This document shows, piece by piece, positions 35,080 through 44,939 of a stretch of DNA of 64,000 nt. This DNA comes from Azorinus chamasolen (taxonomy: Eukaryota > Mollusca > Bivalvia > Cardiida > Solecurtidae). The stretch lies in NCBI GenBank assembly GCA_963576725.1, contig OY755243.1:73492106-73556105 (forward strand). The letters are read 5' to 3'. Position numbers and translations under genes: made by a program. The first letter of the stretch is position 1. Each line of letters opens with the position of its first letter. The notes below the pieces were generated by a model, which was not told the DNA's origin, did no database searches, and saw nothing but the letters and a program-made list of their open reading frames with translations.

Positions 35080-35290
35080 CAGTAAAACCTGTCTATAACG
35101 ACCACCAAATTACATCAAGTATTTGTGTAAAATGCAGGTGGACGCTTAAAGCAAGGTGAAAGTAAAACAGAACGCTCCTATGGGGCCGCCCGGGGGTGGG
35201 GGTGTTCTGTTTTACTTTCATCTTGCATCTTGCCCAAATTACCAACTAATTAACACAAATTTAGTGGTCGTTAAAGAGAGGTTTTACTGT
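35080..35290. mobile_element. TM-1b MITE with replaced hairpin centre
   Basis: CAGTAAAACCTGTCTATAAC to AGAGAGGTTTTACTGT. Arms AAGCAAGGTGAAAGTAAAAC pair with GTTTTACTTTCATCTTGC, but the usual centre CGCTCCTATAGGAGCG has become GCTCCTATG followed by GGGCCGCCCGGGGGTGGGGG. Confidence 0.85.
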
Positions 35291-35500
35291 ATAACAAGAG
35301 CACCGCAAGCGGGTGCCAACGCTCGTCTGTCACCATTGTCAAGATGAACATGCATACCAAAAATGAAGGTTGTAAATGAAAAATTGAAGAAGTTGTGGTC
35401 AATGTTAAGATTTCGGACGACGACAACGACGCGGACGCTGGAGTTACGACAATAGCTCGTGATTTCTTTGAAACAGACGAGCTAAAAAATAGCTAATAAA
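35291..35500 (+). repeat. Dispersed repeat fragment
   Basis: ACAAGAGCACCGCAAGCGGG..GGACGACGACAACGACGCGG..GACGAGCTAAAAA. The CGACGACAACGAC-type run and small-hairpin start resemble common invertebrate non-autonomous repeats; type not assigned. It abuts the TM-1b end. Confidence 0.45.
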
Positions 35501-35680
35501 TAGTATCATTCTTTCTTACGTGGATATTCAACAGGGAAAATGTTAACTAATGTCGACTATGCCGTGCGGTATTAACAACCTCCTGTTGCTAAGACCCACG
35601 TTATCACTCTGGAGAGTCTCTACTGCAAGAGATGACAGTATTTTCGAAGAATATCTAATGGCATGGCAGTGTTTACTTGT

Positions 35681-35909
35681 TTAACCCTTTCCCTGATAAG
35701 GCTATTTTTAGATCCAACATATTTGAATATATCTACCGAAAAGGAGCATTGATAAGAGAAAGGGATTTTTTTAGAATTTTGCAGTTTGAAACCATTGTGA
35801 TAAATAAAGCATTTGCTCCTATAGGAGCAAATGCTCTATTTATCACAATGGTTTCACAAAGTGACTTTTACAGAGTCGTCAAAGGTCGTCGATATGAGGG
35901 AAAGGGTTA
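35681..35909 (-). mobile_element. PB-2 MITE, full length
   Basis: TTAACCCTTTCCCTGATAAG to GAGGGAAAGGGTTAA, 229 bp with TTAA on both sides. Hairpin arms GAAACCATTGTGATAAATA, centre TGCTCCTATAGGAGCA. One of the most intact copies. Confidence 0.92.
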
Positions 35910-35920
35910 AGGTAATATCT

Positions 35921-36006
35921 AATCCTTTCCATGTGGGAGCCGTCTGGCCAGGGTCAGCTCTGTTTGCAAATGCGTGAAAGGACGTTCTTATGGAGGAAAG
36001 GGCTAA
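35921..36006 (-). mobile_element. PB-1 relic
   Basis: CTTTCCATGTGGGAGCCGTC, TGGCCAGGGTCAGCTCTGTT, ending GGAGGAAAGGGCTAA; only one hairpin arm is kept. Confidence 0.6.
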
Positions 36007-36163
36007 AATATTACACTTTTCTGAAGAGTATCGTCTGATAGGAAATCAAGATAAAATTGCGATGTCCCAGACAAGTTTCCGCAGTGAACTCAATGGGCTT
36101 GTTTGTTTGAAAGTTTTGTGGCATGCAGACATTAGCAAATGATTGTCTTGTGATATATTGTTT

Positions 36164-36530
36164 AACCCTTCTCGTGTTCAATATTCAAATTTGAAACCAT
36201 CCACTATGAATATTAATGAACTGAATCAATTTAAAGGCTGGATCGATTGTAGCCAATGAATTATTATGGCAAGTGGTTCATACCCAAGGCTGTATAGACA
36301 ACTGGTAGCTTAATGCAAGAGCTTTCTGCATTACTTTCATACTGCATTAAAGCAACCACCTGCTTTAACTCTGTCCCTCCTATTTTAAGATCTAACCTCT
36401 TTGAATAAATCTACCGAAAAGGAGCCTTAACGATAGAAAAGTGGAATACATGTACATGTATTAGAATTGTTTAGTTTTGAAACCATTGTAATAAATAGAA
36501 ACATTTGCTCCTATAGGAATATCTACGTAT
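36164..36530. mobile_element. PB-1, TM-1 and PB-2 fragments
   Basis: 36164-36260 PB-1 left part (TTAACCCTTCTCGTGTTCAA); 36303-36365 TM-1 hairpin remnant (GCTTTCTGCATTACTTTCAT); 36366-36520 PB-2 minus (AAATCTACCGAAAAGGAGCC) that stops at the hairpin centre TTGCTCCTATAGGAA, so one arm is missing. Confidence 0.65.
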
Positions 36531-36810
36531 TAAGTGGAAACCTACTTTATGCTTATAGAACATACAAATACAAGATACGAACTTAGAAAATACAAATACA
36601 TGTACATGTAAGTTTGACACGAACTCAGAGAAGATCATATCAGTATAACAACGAGAACGCATCGAAAATGTCAGCATGTATGTAAATGATTGTGTCATTT
36701 GTCAAAACAATGAACACGGTAGAAAATCCTGTTGAAAACAATGCAAAAACTACACGGAAGAATACAATGTTACATCTTGTACTCAGCAACAGCTGTGAAA
36801 TGTATCAAAT

Positions 36811-37019
36811 TACAGTAGAACCCCTGTAATGCGACCACTTAATGAATAAACATTATGTGTCTTTATAAGCAGATGGTTGCTTAATGCAGGACTAAGTAAT
36901 GCAGAAAGCTCCTCTAGGAGCTTTCTGCATTACTTTTGTCCCGCATTAAGCTACCACCTGCATCTAGCATCCAGAATTATACCTCTTTTATGTGGTCGCA
37001 TTAGCGGGGTTTTACTGTA
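36811..37019. mobile_element. TM-1 MITE with AATGCGACCAC ends
   Basis: TACAGTAGAACCCCTGTAAT to GCGGGGTTTTACTGTA, 209 bp. Its subterminal parts (GTAATGCGACCAC / GTGGTCGCATTAGC) differ from those of 32557 and 37641, yet the hairpin is the same TTAATGCAGG..AGCTCCTCTAGGAGCT type. Confidence 0.88.
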
Positions 37020-37175
37020 TACAGTAAAACCACTATAATGCGACCACCAAAATGGTGTTAGTATTGGGCCGCCTTAGGCAGGTGGTAGCTTAATGCAGGA
37101 CGGAAGTTATGCAATAAGCTCCTATAGGAATTTTCTGCATAACTTTCGTCCTGCAAGAAGCAGCCACCTGCTTTT
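37019..37175. mobile_element. TM-1 MITE, right end missing
   Basis: Begins ATACAGTAAAACCACTATAA directly at the end of the previous copy; hairpin centre AGCTCCTATAGGAATT with mutated right half; breaks at CACCTGCTTTTAAAG. Confidence 0.75.
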
Positions 37176-37242
37176 AAAGATATACATGTACATGTATGTT
37201 TATCAGAGCAAACAGAGATATATATTTACCAGAGCAAACAGA

Positions 37243-37395
37243 TCAACGTGCGTACTCGAGTACTAAAATCATTTCTGCACCAAACCCTATGCTGCATAGG
37301 ACCACTCTTTAGAATCATCTCTTCGAGACGATTCTAAAGAGTGGTCACAACAAAGGGTTTGGTGGAGAAATAAAGAAGTTATTCTTGACATATGT
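37243..37395. mobile_element. HP-3 palindrome element
   Basis: Palindrome 37271-37371: ATTTCTGCACCAAACCCTAT, CCACTCTTTAGAATC, centre TCTCTTCGAGACG, then the complement ending TTTGGTGGAGAAAT. Outer text GTGCGTACTCGAG at left, AAGAAGTTATTCTTGA at right. Confidence 0.8.
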
Positions 37396-37402
37396 ATATC
37401 AG

Positions 37403-37569
37403 AGCAAGAGATAAACGTGCGTACTCGTCGCTACTCCCTATGTTGTAAACACTCTTTAGAACCATCTCTTCTAGACGATTCTAAAGAGTGGTCACAACAT
37501 AGGGTTGGTGGAGACATAAAGAAGTTATTCTTGAAAATATATTAATGTACGCATCTTATCTGGACCACT
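37403..37569. mobile_element. HP-3 palindrome element, second tandem copy
   Basis: Same order as its neighbour (ACGTGCGTACTCGTCG.. to CGCATCTTATCTGGACC). The left arm lacks CCACCAAAC, so the stem starts at CCCTATGTTG. Confidence 0.75.
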
Positions 37570-37640
37570 GATTTGTTGTTTGAGAGTTCGCTTTATAGGG
37601 GTTCCACTGTACAACGCATTTACACTCGTAAAGTTCAACA

Positions 37641-37854
37641 TACAGTAAACCCCTTCTAAACCGGACGTTAAATTTAGGACAAATATCTGTTTTGGAGTCA
37701 GATGGCAGCTTAATGCATGGTGAAAGTCATGCAGAAAGCTCCTCTTGGAGCTTTCTGCATGACTTTCACCCTGCATTAAGCAGCCACCTGCCTCAGCCTC
37801 AAAGTATCCACATTCTTCTCTGCTATAATTCCGGTTTAGATGGATTTTACTGTA
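37641..37854. mobile_element. TM-1 MITE with TAAACCGGACGT ends
   Basis: TACAGTAAACCCCTTCTAAA to GGTTTAGATGGATTTTACTG. Hairpin GTGAAAGTCATGCAGAAAGC, centre CTCCTCTTGGAG. Frames of 133 and 75 codons on opposite strands are this palindrome read both ways, not genes. Confidence 0.88.
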
Positions 37855-37869
37855 GTTTGAAATTTCAAG

Positions 37870-38415
37870 GAAGTGAAGCATGCGGACAATTTCAGACAAA
37901 CAACAATTCTCCAGGTTAAAAGTCAAAACACGACCTACATTAACAATATACTTTAGTATAGCCTTTATTCTGTTAAAATGTCGCTTGCTTAGTTTGTTTG
38001 AAAATACTGGCTATTTCATTTCTGAAAACAACTGTTCCATATACATCTTTTGCTCAATAGTCTTGGCGCGAACCATGTGACACTTGTTATGTTATCTGGA
38101 TCAAAACTGGCAAAGTTTCCGTGGAGAGGAAAATTGCTCCAAATGCTAAGTATATCATAATTGCCACATTAATTTGCAATGAGTGACAATGCGATCAGGC
38201 GTTGACAACTGATAAAACTGCAAGACGTTTTGAAATATTCCATAAGCTATGGTGAGTTATTTATGTCACTGTTTAATCGCACTTCCCTTGCAAAAGCTGT
38301 TTTTTAAAAGTGGCATATAGCATATATATGCACGTCACAAACATATCTAACACGTGCTGTTTTTAAGATATTCTGATATCTATTTTAACCCTCACATCAT
38401 GAATATTCATGTATC
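37870..38415. other. No recognised feature
   Basis: Apart from an ACATCATGAATATTCATG scrap at 38393-38412 nothing is recognisable. Confidence 0.4.
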
Positions 38416-38417
38416 GT

Positions 38418-39426
38418 GGATGGACCAGTTTCGGTGCACTTAGCAATCAAACTGATGGCGGTGATCACAAATCTTAAAATTGTATGAAAAAACTTATATT
38501 ACCTTTGTAATAGGTCTTATAAGTTAAATCAGTGTAAATTAATTCCCAAAATATTCCATATTTATCGCGGTTGAAACATTTTTAATGACGTAGCCATTTT
38601 GTGCTATTTTGTGTTTATCTGCCCTATATCGGTGCGGCTTATGTTTTATCCAAATACAGTGTTCAACAAAAGCGTATGACTACATTTGTAAATTAAAAGT
38701 AGTAAGTCTATAACTTAAGTTTTAACTTTGAACTGTTAAAACAAAATGAAATGCATATCAAACAAATTATGCATGCTGTAACGAGTTTAAAGTATTTTTA
38801 TAACAAGAACCATTTATTGCCAATGTCCTTACCTTGTTTAAACTCGTTTTTTTCCTCTGGAATTTGTGTATTTTGACTAAAACAACTCTAGTAAGGCGTT
38901 TTCTCCAGTAAAATATTATTTGATTAAAATCTAGTAGGTATCTCTCCGGCATGAATAAGATTAGGTCTATATCCTGTATTAATAAACTAAAGTAGGTCTC
39001 TGTTCTGTAAGGTCTCTCTCCTATATGTGAAAAATATAGTGAAGGACATACTTTTGGATATAGCCTGTACTTGAAAAACAGTGAGCAGACATTGAAGTCA
39101 TGTGGCTTTGCTGCAGCATATGACAACAAATGTACATCTCTACAAAATTTAGAGAAACGTTTTCAGGACAGTATTTTTGGAACAAAAGTTATCCAAGGGA
39201 AAACAGACGTAAGGAAAATGGCTGAAATTGCTATATACTTTATCAAATATAGTAAGTAACTTAACTGTTTGCAGCACATTTTAGAATTTTTTGACAGCGA
39301 TGACAGGTATTTATTTATTTAGTGGATTGCAAAAAAGTGATGACGTAATTCAGCTCTTCTTAAAGAAGATATCGTTTCCCAAGTTAAGTGCACCGAAAAA
39401 GGGCATGCACCGAAACAGGGCCATCG
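38418..39426. mobile_element. Possible 1-kb element with 21-bp inverted ends
   Basis: GGATGGACCAGTTTCGGTGCA (38418-38438) matches the reverse complement of 39406-39426 at 18 of 21 bases. TTTCGGTGCACTTA also recurs inverted at 39384. Between them is the exon-like frame described separately. Target duplication not evident. Confidence 0.35.
39011..39251 (+). CDS. Exon-like open frame, unknown protein
   Basis: An open plus frame of 80 codons that ends at a consensus donor (ATA/GTAAGTAAC, GT at 39252). A pyrimidine-rich TCTCTGTTCTGTAAG precedes 39011 and could be an acceptor. The peptide includes KYSEGHTFGYSLYL, CGFAAAYDNKC and DVRKMAEIAIYFIK, and looks more protein-like than the other small frames here. 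I do not recognise a family. It lies inside the possible 1-kb inverted-end element, so it may be part of a transposon, a relic, or chance. No start codon or partner exons found. Confidence 0.25.
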
Positions 39427-39473
39427 ACGGTATAAAATAATGAGTTGTGAATATTTACACACTCGCAGTCCCT

Positions 39474-39592
39474 TTAACCCATTCCCTCATATTGACGCCT
39501 TTTGACTCCTCTGTAAAGGTCACTTTTTGAAACCATTGTGATATATAGAGCATTTGCTCCATAGGAGCAAATGCTCTATTTATCACAATGTG
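39474..39592 (+). mobile_element. PB-2 MITE, 3' truncated
   Basis: TTAACCCATTCCCTCATATT, hairpin AAACCATTGTGATATATAGA, centre TTTGCTCCATAGGAGCAAA; the body after the hairpin is gone (GTGTTTTTTCACG follows). Confidence 0.85.
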
Positions 39593-39785
39593 TTTTTTCA
39601 CGAAAGTACCTGTGTGATATTTATAACAAATACACGCCATTATCATTTCCAACGTTTTCGCAAGTTCTATGTGGTTAGCTTCTGGCAGAAGTATGCCACC
39701 ATACCCTTCATGGTTTTGGAAGGTTGATCTGTTTGTATTATTTATTTAACTTTTGGCACGCTATTGGCGATTTTGTGATAATCTA

Positions 39786-40050
39786 ATGATTTCGTTTGGA
39801 TTAAGATGAGACACCATGTAACTCGGCATTTGATCAGGATCCAAACTGTTTGACGCTCCATCTGCATTGCTGAAGATCATTGGAGGAAAACATAAGAAAT
39901 AAAACTACAAAATGTACAACAAGCGACAACAATTACTTAGCATGCAGAATTTTTATCCCGTTCACCGCGATCCGAGTAGCATTTGCAAACAGCTTGGAGC
40001 CAGATCAAACTAGGCCTCTCATGGGAATCCAAGCTGTTTGACCCTTGGTC
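39786..40050. mobile_element. Two PB-3 palindrome relics
   Basis: 39788-39852: GTTTGGATTAAGATGAGACA..GCATTTGATCAGGATCC. 39973-40041: GCAAACAGCTTGGAGCCAGA..CATGGGAATCCAAGCTGTTT. Sequence between is unexplained. Confidence 0.6.
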
Positions 40051-40290
40051 AATAGTTTCTCAAAAGCCTGATCGAATCAGAGGTACATGTTGTCAAATTG
40101 CACGAGGGCCAGACATTTATTTTTAAGCAAAGTTTAAGTTTTCATTCATTCTTACATGTAAAAAGAAAACTGCACTGTGTTTCAGTAACAAAATGAAGTA
40201 GAATCTAAAACAGCGTTGAGTGACCTTGAACTATACTTGTACAAATAAGAATAAATAATAACAAATAAGACAAATAGTTTCTTTACCAAT
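40050..40290. other. No recognised feature
   Basis: AT-rich, with a short ACAAATAAGA repeat at about 40239-40275. Confidence 0.4.
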
Positions 40291-40466
40291 TACAGAACAA
40301 TCCCTTAAACCGGACGTCTGTAATACATGTGGCAGCTTAATGCAGGGTAAAAGTCTTGCCGATAGCTCCTCTAGGAGCTTTCAGCATGACTTTCACCCTA
40401 CATTTAGCAGTCACCTGCCCTAAAATTCTTCTTTATCGAAATTCTGGTTTAGAGGGATTTTACTGC
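40291..40466. mobile_element. TM-1 MITE
   Basis: TACAGAACAATCCCTTAAAC to GGTTTAGAGGGATTTTACTG. Hairpin GCAGCTTAATGCAGGGTAAA, centre AGCTCCTCTAGGAGCT. Confidence 0.85.
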
Positions 40467-40918
40467 ACATACAAACAGCTTACCTTTTTATCGCTTAATC
40501 ACGTTCGACAGCATACATATCAAACTGCACCAAGGCACAAAGGTCACTTCCAATATCAGCCAAAAGTTTGTGCATAACTCTTGAAGGTGTGATAGTTCCT
40601 TAGCATATTACAGACTTTTTTGAACTACTTTTAGTCAAACGCAGTAATCACAGTTTAAAACGTTCTACAATTAAAGAGAAGACATGTACATGTTTACCAA
40701 GCCCCGTGTTTACCGTGACAGCCCCACTAGTTTTATCAAGATTATCGGGTTCATTTTCGCGGGAAAATAATTGCCCAAATCCGTCTGTCCCCTTATTATC
40801 AGATCAGCTTTAGTCGAATGAAAAAAACTAGGTGGAATGTTGTCTTGTTTTTACTCTTCCGGTCTAGATATATCCTCTTACACACGATTCTCAGTATTGA
40901 CAATCAGTTTATACCATG
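40467..40918. other. No recognised feature
   Basis: No gene, repeat or hairpin that I can support. Confidence 0.4.
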
Positions 40919-40920
40919 TG

Positions 40921-41223
40921 TTAGCCCTTTTTCATATAAACGCCTTGGCAGAGATTTGCAACCAGAGTAGACCCAGATCAGACGGCACCCGTAGGAGCCA
41001 TCAGACCAGGGCCTGCTCTATTTGCTAATGGAATTTGATATATATGTTCTGCGCATTATTAGAATATGGACAATTCTATATATTCTATACATGTATATAT
41101 ATTTCCTTAGTTTCTAAATTGGCTGCAATGTTCTACCTTCAATATTTCATTATAACTATTTTGTCCATGTATATTCAGTATTGAAATAAATTTGGAATAA
41201 AAATAGAACAGGGAAAGGGTTAA
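40921..41223 (+). mobile_element. PB-1a MITE with AT-rich insertion
   Basis: TTAGCCCTTTTTCATATAAA to ACAGGGAAAGGGTTAA, 303 bp. Hairpin arms decayed (GGCACCCGTAGGAGCC). About 60 bp of extra TATATA-rich sequence lies at 41038-41105. Confidence 0.85.
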
Positions 41224-41355
41224 CCTTTTATCTGACGATTATTCATGTCAAAAATAATGGCTGTAATATGTATGGATATCAATAATAGAATTATGAACAG
41301 GGCAAGGTGTGCCCATGACAGAAAGTAGGATCAGACCTTTTCATAGGCAAACAGA
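41220..41355 (-). mobile_element. PB-1b MITE, right half missing
   Basis: Shares the TTAA of the preceding element: TTAACCTTTTATCTGACGAT..CATGACAGAAAGTAGG..GCAAACAGAACAC, then stops. Confidence 0.7.
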
Positions 41356-41371
41356 ACACTAACTAACTAAC

Positions 41372-41476
41372 GGGTAGTTTCAGACCCAATCCGTTTCAGC
41401 GCTTTTGAACGCACACATCCTGTGTGAAAAGAGCGCTATATAAATGTGGTATAATAATAATAATAATAATAATAAC
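41372..41476 (+). repeat. SINE-like tail with ATA microsatellite
   Basis: CAGCGCTTTTGAACGCACAC..GAGCGCTATATAAATGTGGT followed by (ATA)n. The GCGCTATATAAAT tail is a motif seen in many animal retroposons (family not assigned). Confidence 0.5.
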
Positions 41477-41482
41477 TACATG

Positions 41483-41690
41483 TACAGTAAAACCTCTCTA
41501 TAACGAACACTAAATTACATCAAGTATTTTGTGTTAAATGCAGGTGGATGCTTAAAGCAGGGTGAAAGTAAAACAGAACGCTCCTATAGGAGCGTTCTGA
41601 TTTACTTTCACCTTGCTTTAAGCAACCACCTGCTCAAAATACAAACTAATTAACACAATTTAGTGGTCGTTATAGAGAGGTGTTACTGTA
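41483..41690. mobile_element. TM-1b MITE, full length
   Basis: TACAGTAAAACCTCTCTATA to AGAGAGGTGTTACTGTA, 208 bp. The hairpin is nearly perfect: GCAGGTGGATGCTTAAAGCA, GGTGAAAGTAAAACAGAACG, centre CTCCTATAGGAG. It serves as the uninterrupted reference for the nested copy at 50235. Confidence 0.9.
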
Positions 41691-41706
41691 GTACAAACCT
41701 GCAAAT

Positions 41707-41930
41707 TAACACTTTCCCTGTTGAATATTCATAAAAGAGATAATGACAAAATTATGAATATTTATTAGCTGAATTTTCATAATTCATGATACATGTATCA
41801 TTATTTCTGACATGAATGTTATTTGAGTAAAGGATTAACCCTTTACTCCATAAATAATTAAATACGCTGTTCTACACCTTTGCAAACAGAGTAGACCCAG
41901 ATCAACTGGCTTCTAACAAAATATAGATAC
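41707..41930. mobile_element. PB-1b fragments
   Basis: 41707-41838: TTAACACTTTCCCTGTTGAA..GAGTAAAGGATTAA without a hairpin. 41835-41915: TTAACCCTTTACTCCATAAA..GCAAACAGAGTAGACCCAGA, cut before the second arm. Confidence 0.65.
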
Positions 41931-42440
41931 ATGTTTGTTTTTGTTATATTTCGACTCACTAATTGTAAAAGTTTAACAAGCAAAACACCACGTCGATTTA
42001 TCAGTGAGCAAAAAATCAAAGCTGTGTTTAAATGCAAGTCTTATAATCTTTCTTTTTAGTACGAATGCTCTCCCAATTACCATAAATATCAATTACATAA
42101 TAAATCTGTATTATATTATTATTAATATTATCATTGCTATTAGCCTATTAATCATAATTAAATTGATATATTATATGGTTAGAGGGAGAGAATTCGTACT
42201 TTACTATAAAGATATATTGCAAGAGTTGTTTCATAACAGGTAAATGGAATCTTGCATTGCTTAGTGTTGAAAGTATTGTTTTATTGTTATTATAATTATT
42301 CTTATTATTTGTATCATTATTTCAAATAAAAATGATCTTAACCTTAATAATGATAATAACAATAACCTTAATAATAAAATAATAATAATAATAAATAGTA
42401 GTAGTGATGATATTAAAAAAAAATAAAAAAATAACTAGAA
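41931..42440. other. AT-rich low-complexity stretch
   Basis: ATT/AAT-rich microsatellite tracts at about 42100-42180, 42270-42320 and 42340-42430. A 79-codon plus frame (42004-42243) is dominated by I, L and Y from this composition. Confidence 0.6.
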
Positions 42441-42665
42441 TTGTTTTTTATACAAAAACTGGTGTCTCCCCTCCCCGTGTGGACAAATTTTTCAAGGTCC
42501 CATAACTCTGCAGAAAATAATCGAACCGGAACAGGAGTAAGATATGCACAACAAGGCATTGTGCTGGTCAATCCTATAAAGTTTCATGAAAATCCGACCA
42601 AATATTTTGGAGAAACCATGCGGACAAATTAAAATCGGACAGACGGATGGACAGACGGACGCCGC
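42440..42665 (+). repeat. Dispersed-repeat tail
   Basis: GTCTCCCCTCCCCGTGTGGA..CGAACCGGAACAGGAGTAAG..GGACAGACGGATGGACAGAC. The ending GACAGACGGACGCC resembles that of 32232-32455 in style. The opposing 63- and 100-codon frames are artefacts. Confidence 0.45.
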
Positions 42666-42777
42666 ATACCAAAAAAACAACAACAAAAAATCCCCGCAGT
42701 ATACTGGAGAGACATAATTTACGATGGGAAATGTCAAAATATGACTAAATACAAAGCTATATTTTTTAACACTTTTG

Positions 42778-43035
42778 TTAACCCTTTTCTTCATATAAAT
42801 GTATTTCCATGCATCTGCAAATAGAGTAGACCCAGATCAGATGACTCTTTAGTCTTATAGGGGCCGTCTGATCAGGGTCTGCTCTGTTTGGTAATGGAAT
42901 TTGAAAAAATCTGTTTCTTTTCTTTCCAAAATGGCTGCAATGTTCCCCTTTCCATATTTTATTATAAATGTTTTGTCCTTGAATATTCAGTAGGTATTGA
43001 AATTTGGAATAAACACAGGACATGGAAAGGGTTAA
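42778..43035 (+). mobile_element. PB-1a MITE, full length
   Basis: TTAACCCTTTTCTTCATATA to CATGGAAAGGGTTAA, 258 bp. The hairpin centre is enlarged: GACTCTTTAGTCTTATAGGG. Confidence 0.9.
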
Positions 43036-43059
43036 CTCTGCATGCTAAAGTGGTACACT

Positions 43060-43140
43060 TGTGATAACTTAAGACAAGATAAAAACTCTTGGTGTCTTAT
43101 CAGGATCAAAACTATTTGACTGTATTTCTGCAGAGAATGG
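43060..43140. mobile_element. PB-3 relic
   Basis: TAAGACAAGATAAAAACTC..GGTGTCTTATCAGGATC, AAAACTATTTGAC. Confidence 0.45.
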
Positions 43141-43199
43141 AAGAAATTTATAACTTCTGAGAATTGCAGCTGATACATTTCTGTAGACAACGCACATAG

Positions 43200-43455
43200 T
43201 TGACCCTTTCCCCTATATAAACACCTTTACGAGCATTTGAAAACAGAGTGGCCCCAGATCAGACGGCTCCTAGAGGAGCCGTCTGATCAGGGTCTGCTCT
43301 GCTTGCTAATGGAATTTGATAGATCTGGTTATTTAGTTTCTAAAATGGCTACAATGTTACGCCTTCCATGTTTCATTATAACTACATGTATTCTGTCCAT
43401 AAATATTTAGTAGGTATTGAAAACTGGGCTAAATATAGACTAGGGAAAGGCCCAA
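43200..43455 (+). mobile_element. PB-1a MITE
   Basis: TTGACCCTTTCCCCTATATA to CTAGGGAAAGGCCC. Hairpin centre GGCTCCTAGAGGAGCC; arms otherwise intact (CAGATCAGAC / GTCTGATCAGG). Confidence 0.88.
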
Positions 43456-43499
43456 CCGTATATTTTTGCATGCTGCTGGTAAATCTGTAATTACCCATA

Positions 43500-43572
43500 C
43501 TATGCAAATATAGTTTGGAACCAGATAAAATGCTGAATATTTTCTGGTCGCATCAGGATCTAAACTGTTTGA
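43500..43572. mobile_element. PB-3 relic
   Basis: GCAAATATAGTTTGGAACC..CATCAGGATCTAAACTGTTT. Confidence 0.5.
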
Positions 43573-44935
43573 CACTCTGACAATATTTTTGAAGCATTGT
43601 GAAGATGAAAATTAATATATGTAGCAGATAGCAATTTTTATACAAGACAAGTACCTGAAAACCAAGTTTAGTTAAATTTAACCCAACTTACTAATATCGG
43701 TTGGTTAAATTTATAAATTTCATAGAATTGACATACAAACAGACGATTTAGATGATGAAGTTGACCAGTTTGACAGCATTTTGTATGTGTGAAACTGCAC
43801 GACGCTAAGAATTATCATTTGGCGATAGTCCACAAGCTCCCATTTACACAGGTTGTCCTTTATGAACAATAATTAATAATACTTAACGTTATTCATCGTA
43901 ACTCAATTTCTGACGATGATGACCGAAAGGGCCAACAAAAGAACCCACACGGTCCGTATTTTCACATGTCCTTACGTGTAAAATTTATTTATGTATAAAA
44001 TTAATGGATGACCGGTTAAATTTTTTCTAGTTCTTAAGCGGCATACTTAAAAACTTCCGGGTTTATGGTTTATGCCAGGTTTTGGTGCATATAACCAGGT
44101 AATGTTTTGCATCATGTCTTGTTGTCATTTGAATTATCTGTCAAAACTTCATATTTGTATGTGTTTGTCACTAACGGAGCCTTCTGCTTTTGATGTTTGT
44201 TAATATTGAATTTATATCCGATGATCCCTGTAGCAACAGTCAAAATATTTTCTTCCTCAAAAGGTACTCAGTACCATTCTACTGTCCATTCCACTCATTT
44301 TGGCCATTCAGTTTGAATCGAGTTTTTTTCATTTCTCACCGGATTGATATCAAATTTAAACCACTTGAACTGAATTCTGACTTGACTTGTACTCTGTACG
44401 AGTTTCCCTTGAACTTGAATCCATAATTAAATAAAGATTTCAGATCTAAATTAAAAACAATGTTTACTCATTGGCAACAATTTTTCTGAGAGTAATTATA
44501 GCTCTTAGAAGTTGATGTCATAAATTATGTGAAATTATGTCATTTATTTTCATATCAGTATGCAGTTAATCTTTATTGAAAAATGATACGCTCCACTCTT
44601 CATTTCCATTTCGTCATGTGGCAGGATATTTAGCATGGGAGTTACCGAGTTAGAGTCTTCAAAGCTATACATGGCTTATGTTAAATTGTTAATGTAAAAT
44701 TTGTATTTGAAAAATAATGCGATCGAATGGAGTTGATTTCAGTTCAATCTGTCTTGAAATAAAAAAAATCTTGAATCAAATTGAGTGACAAAATTTATAG
44801 AAATTGACAGTATTTCTACTTCGTAATGACCACCTTCAACATGCTGAAGATTATGTTTCTGTCACATGATCTAGATTGGGCAATGCTATGAATATAAAGC
44901 AGTTTGTTAAAAAGGAATAATTGAGTCTATCTAAA
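43573..44935. other. Longest stretch without recognised repeats
   Basis: About 1.36 kb of AT-rich DNA free of the palindrome families. A 78-codon plus frame (44190-44426) lacks any recognised domain. It may be single-copy or old, decayed sequence. Confidence 0.4.
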
Positions 44936-44939
44936 AATA

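Noticed and set aside
37525..37926. 133-codon minus-strand frame and opposing 75-codon frame
   Set aside because: Both run across the TM-1 palindrome at 37641-37854 and read its arms (SFLHDFH from each strand).
38767..39129. 120-codon minus-strand frame containing GERPYRTE, reminiscent of a zinc-finger linker
   Set aside because: There are no spaced Cys/His pairs, and the plus strand at the same place has the better exon signals.
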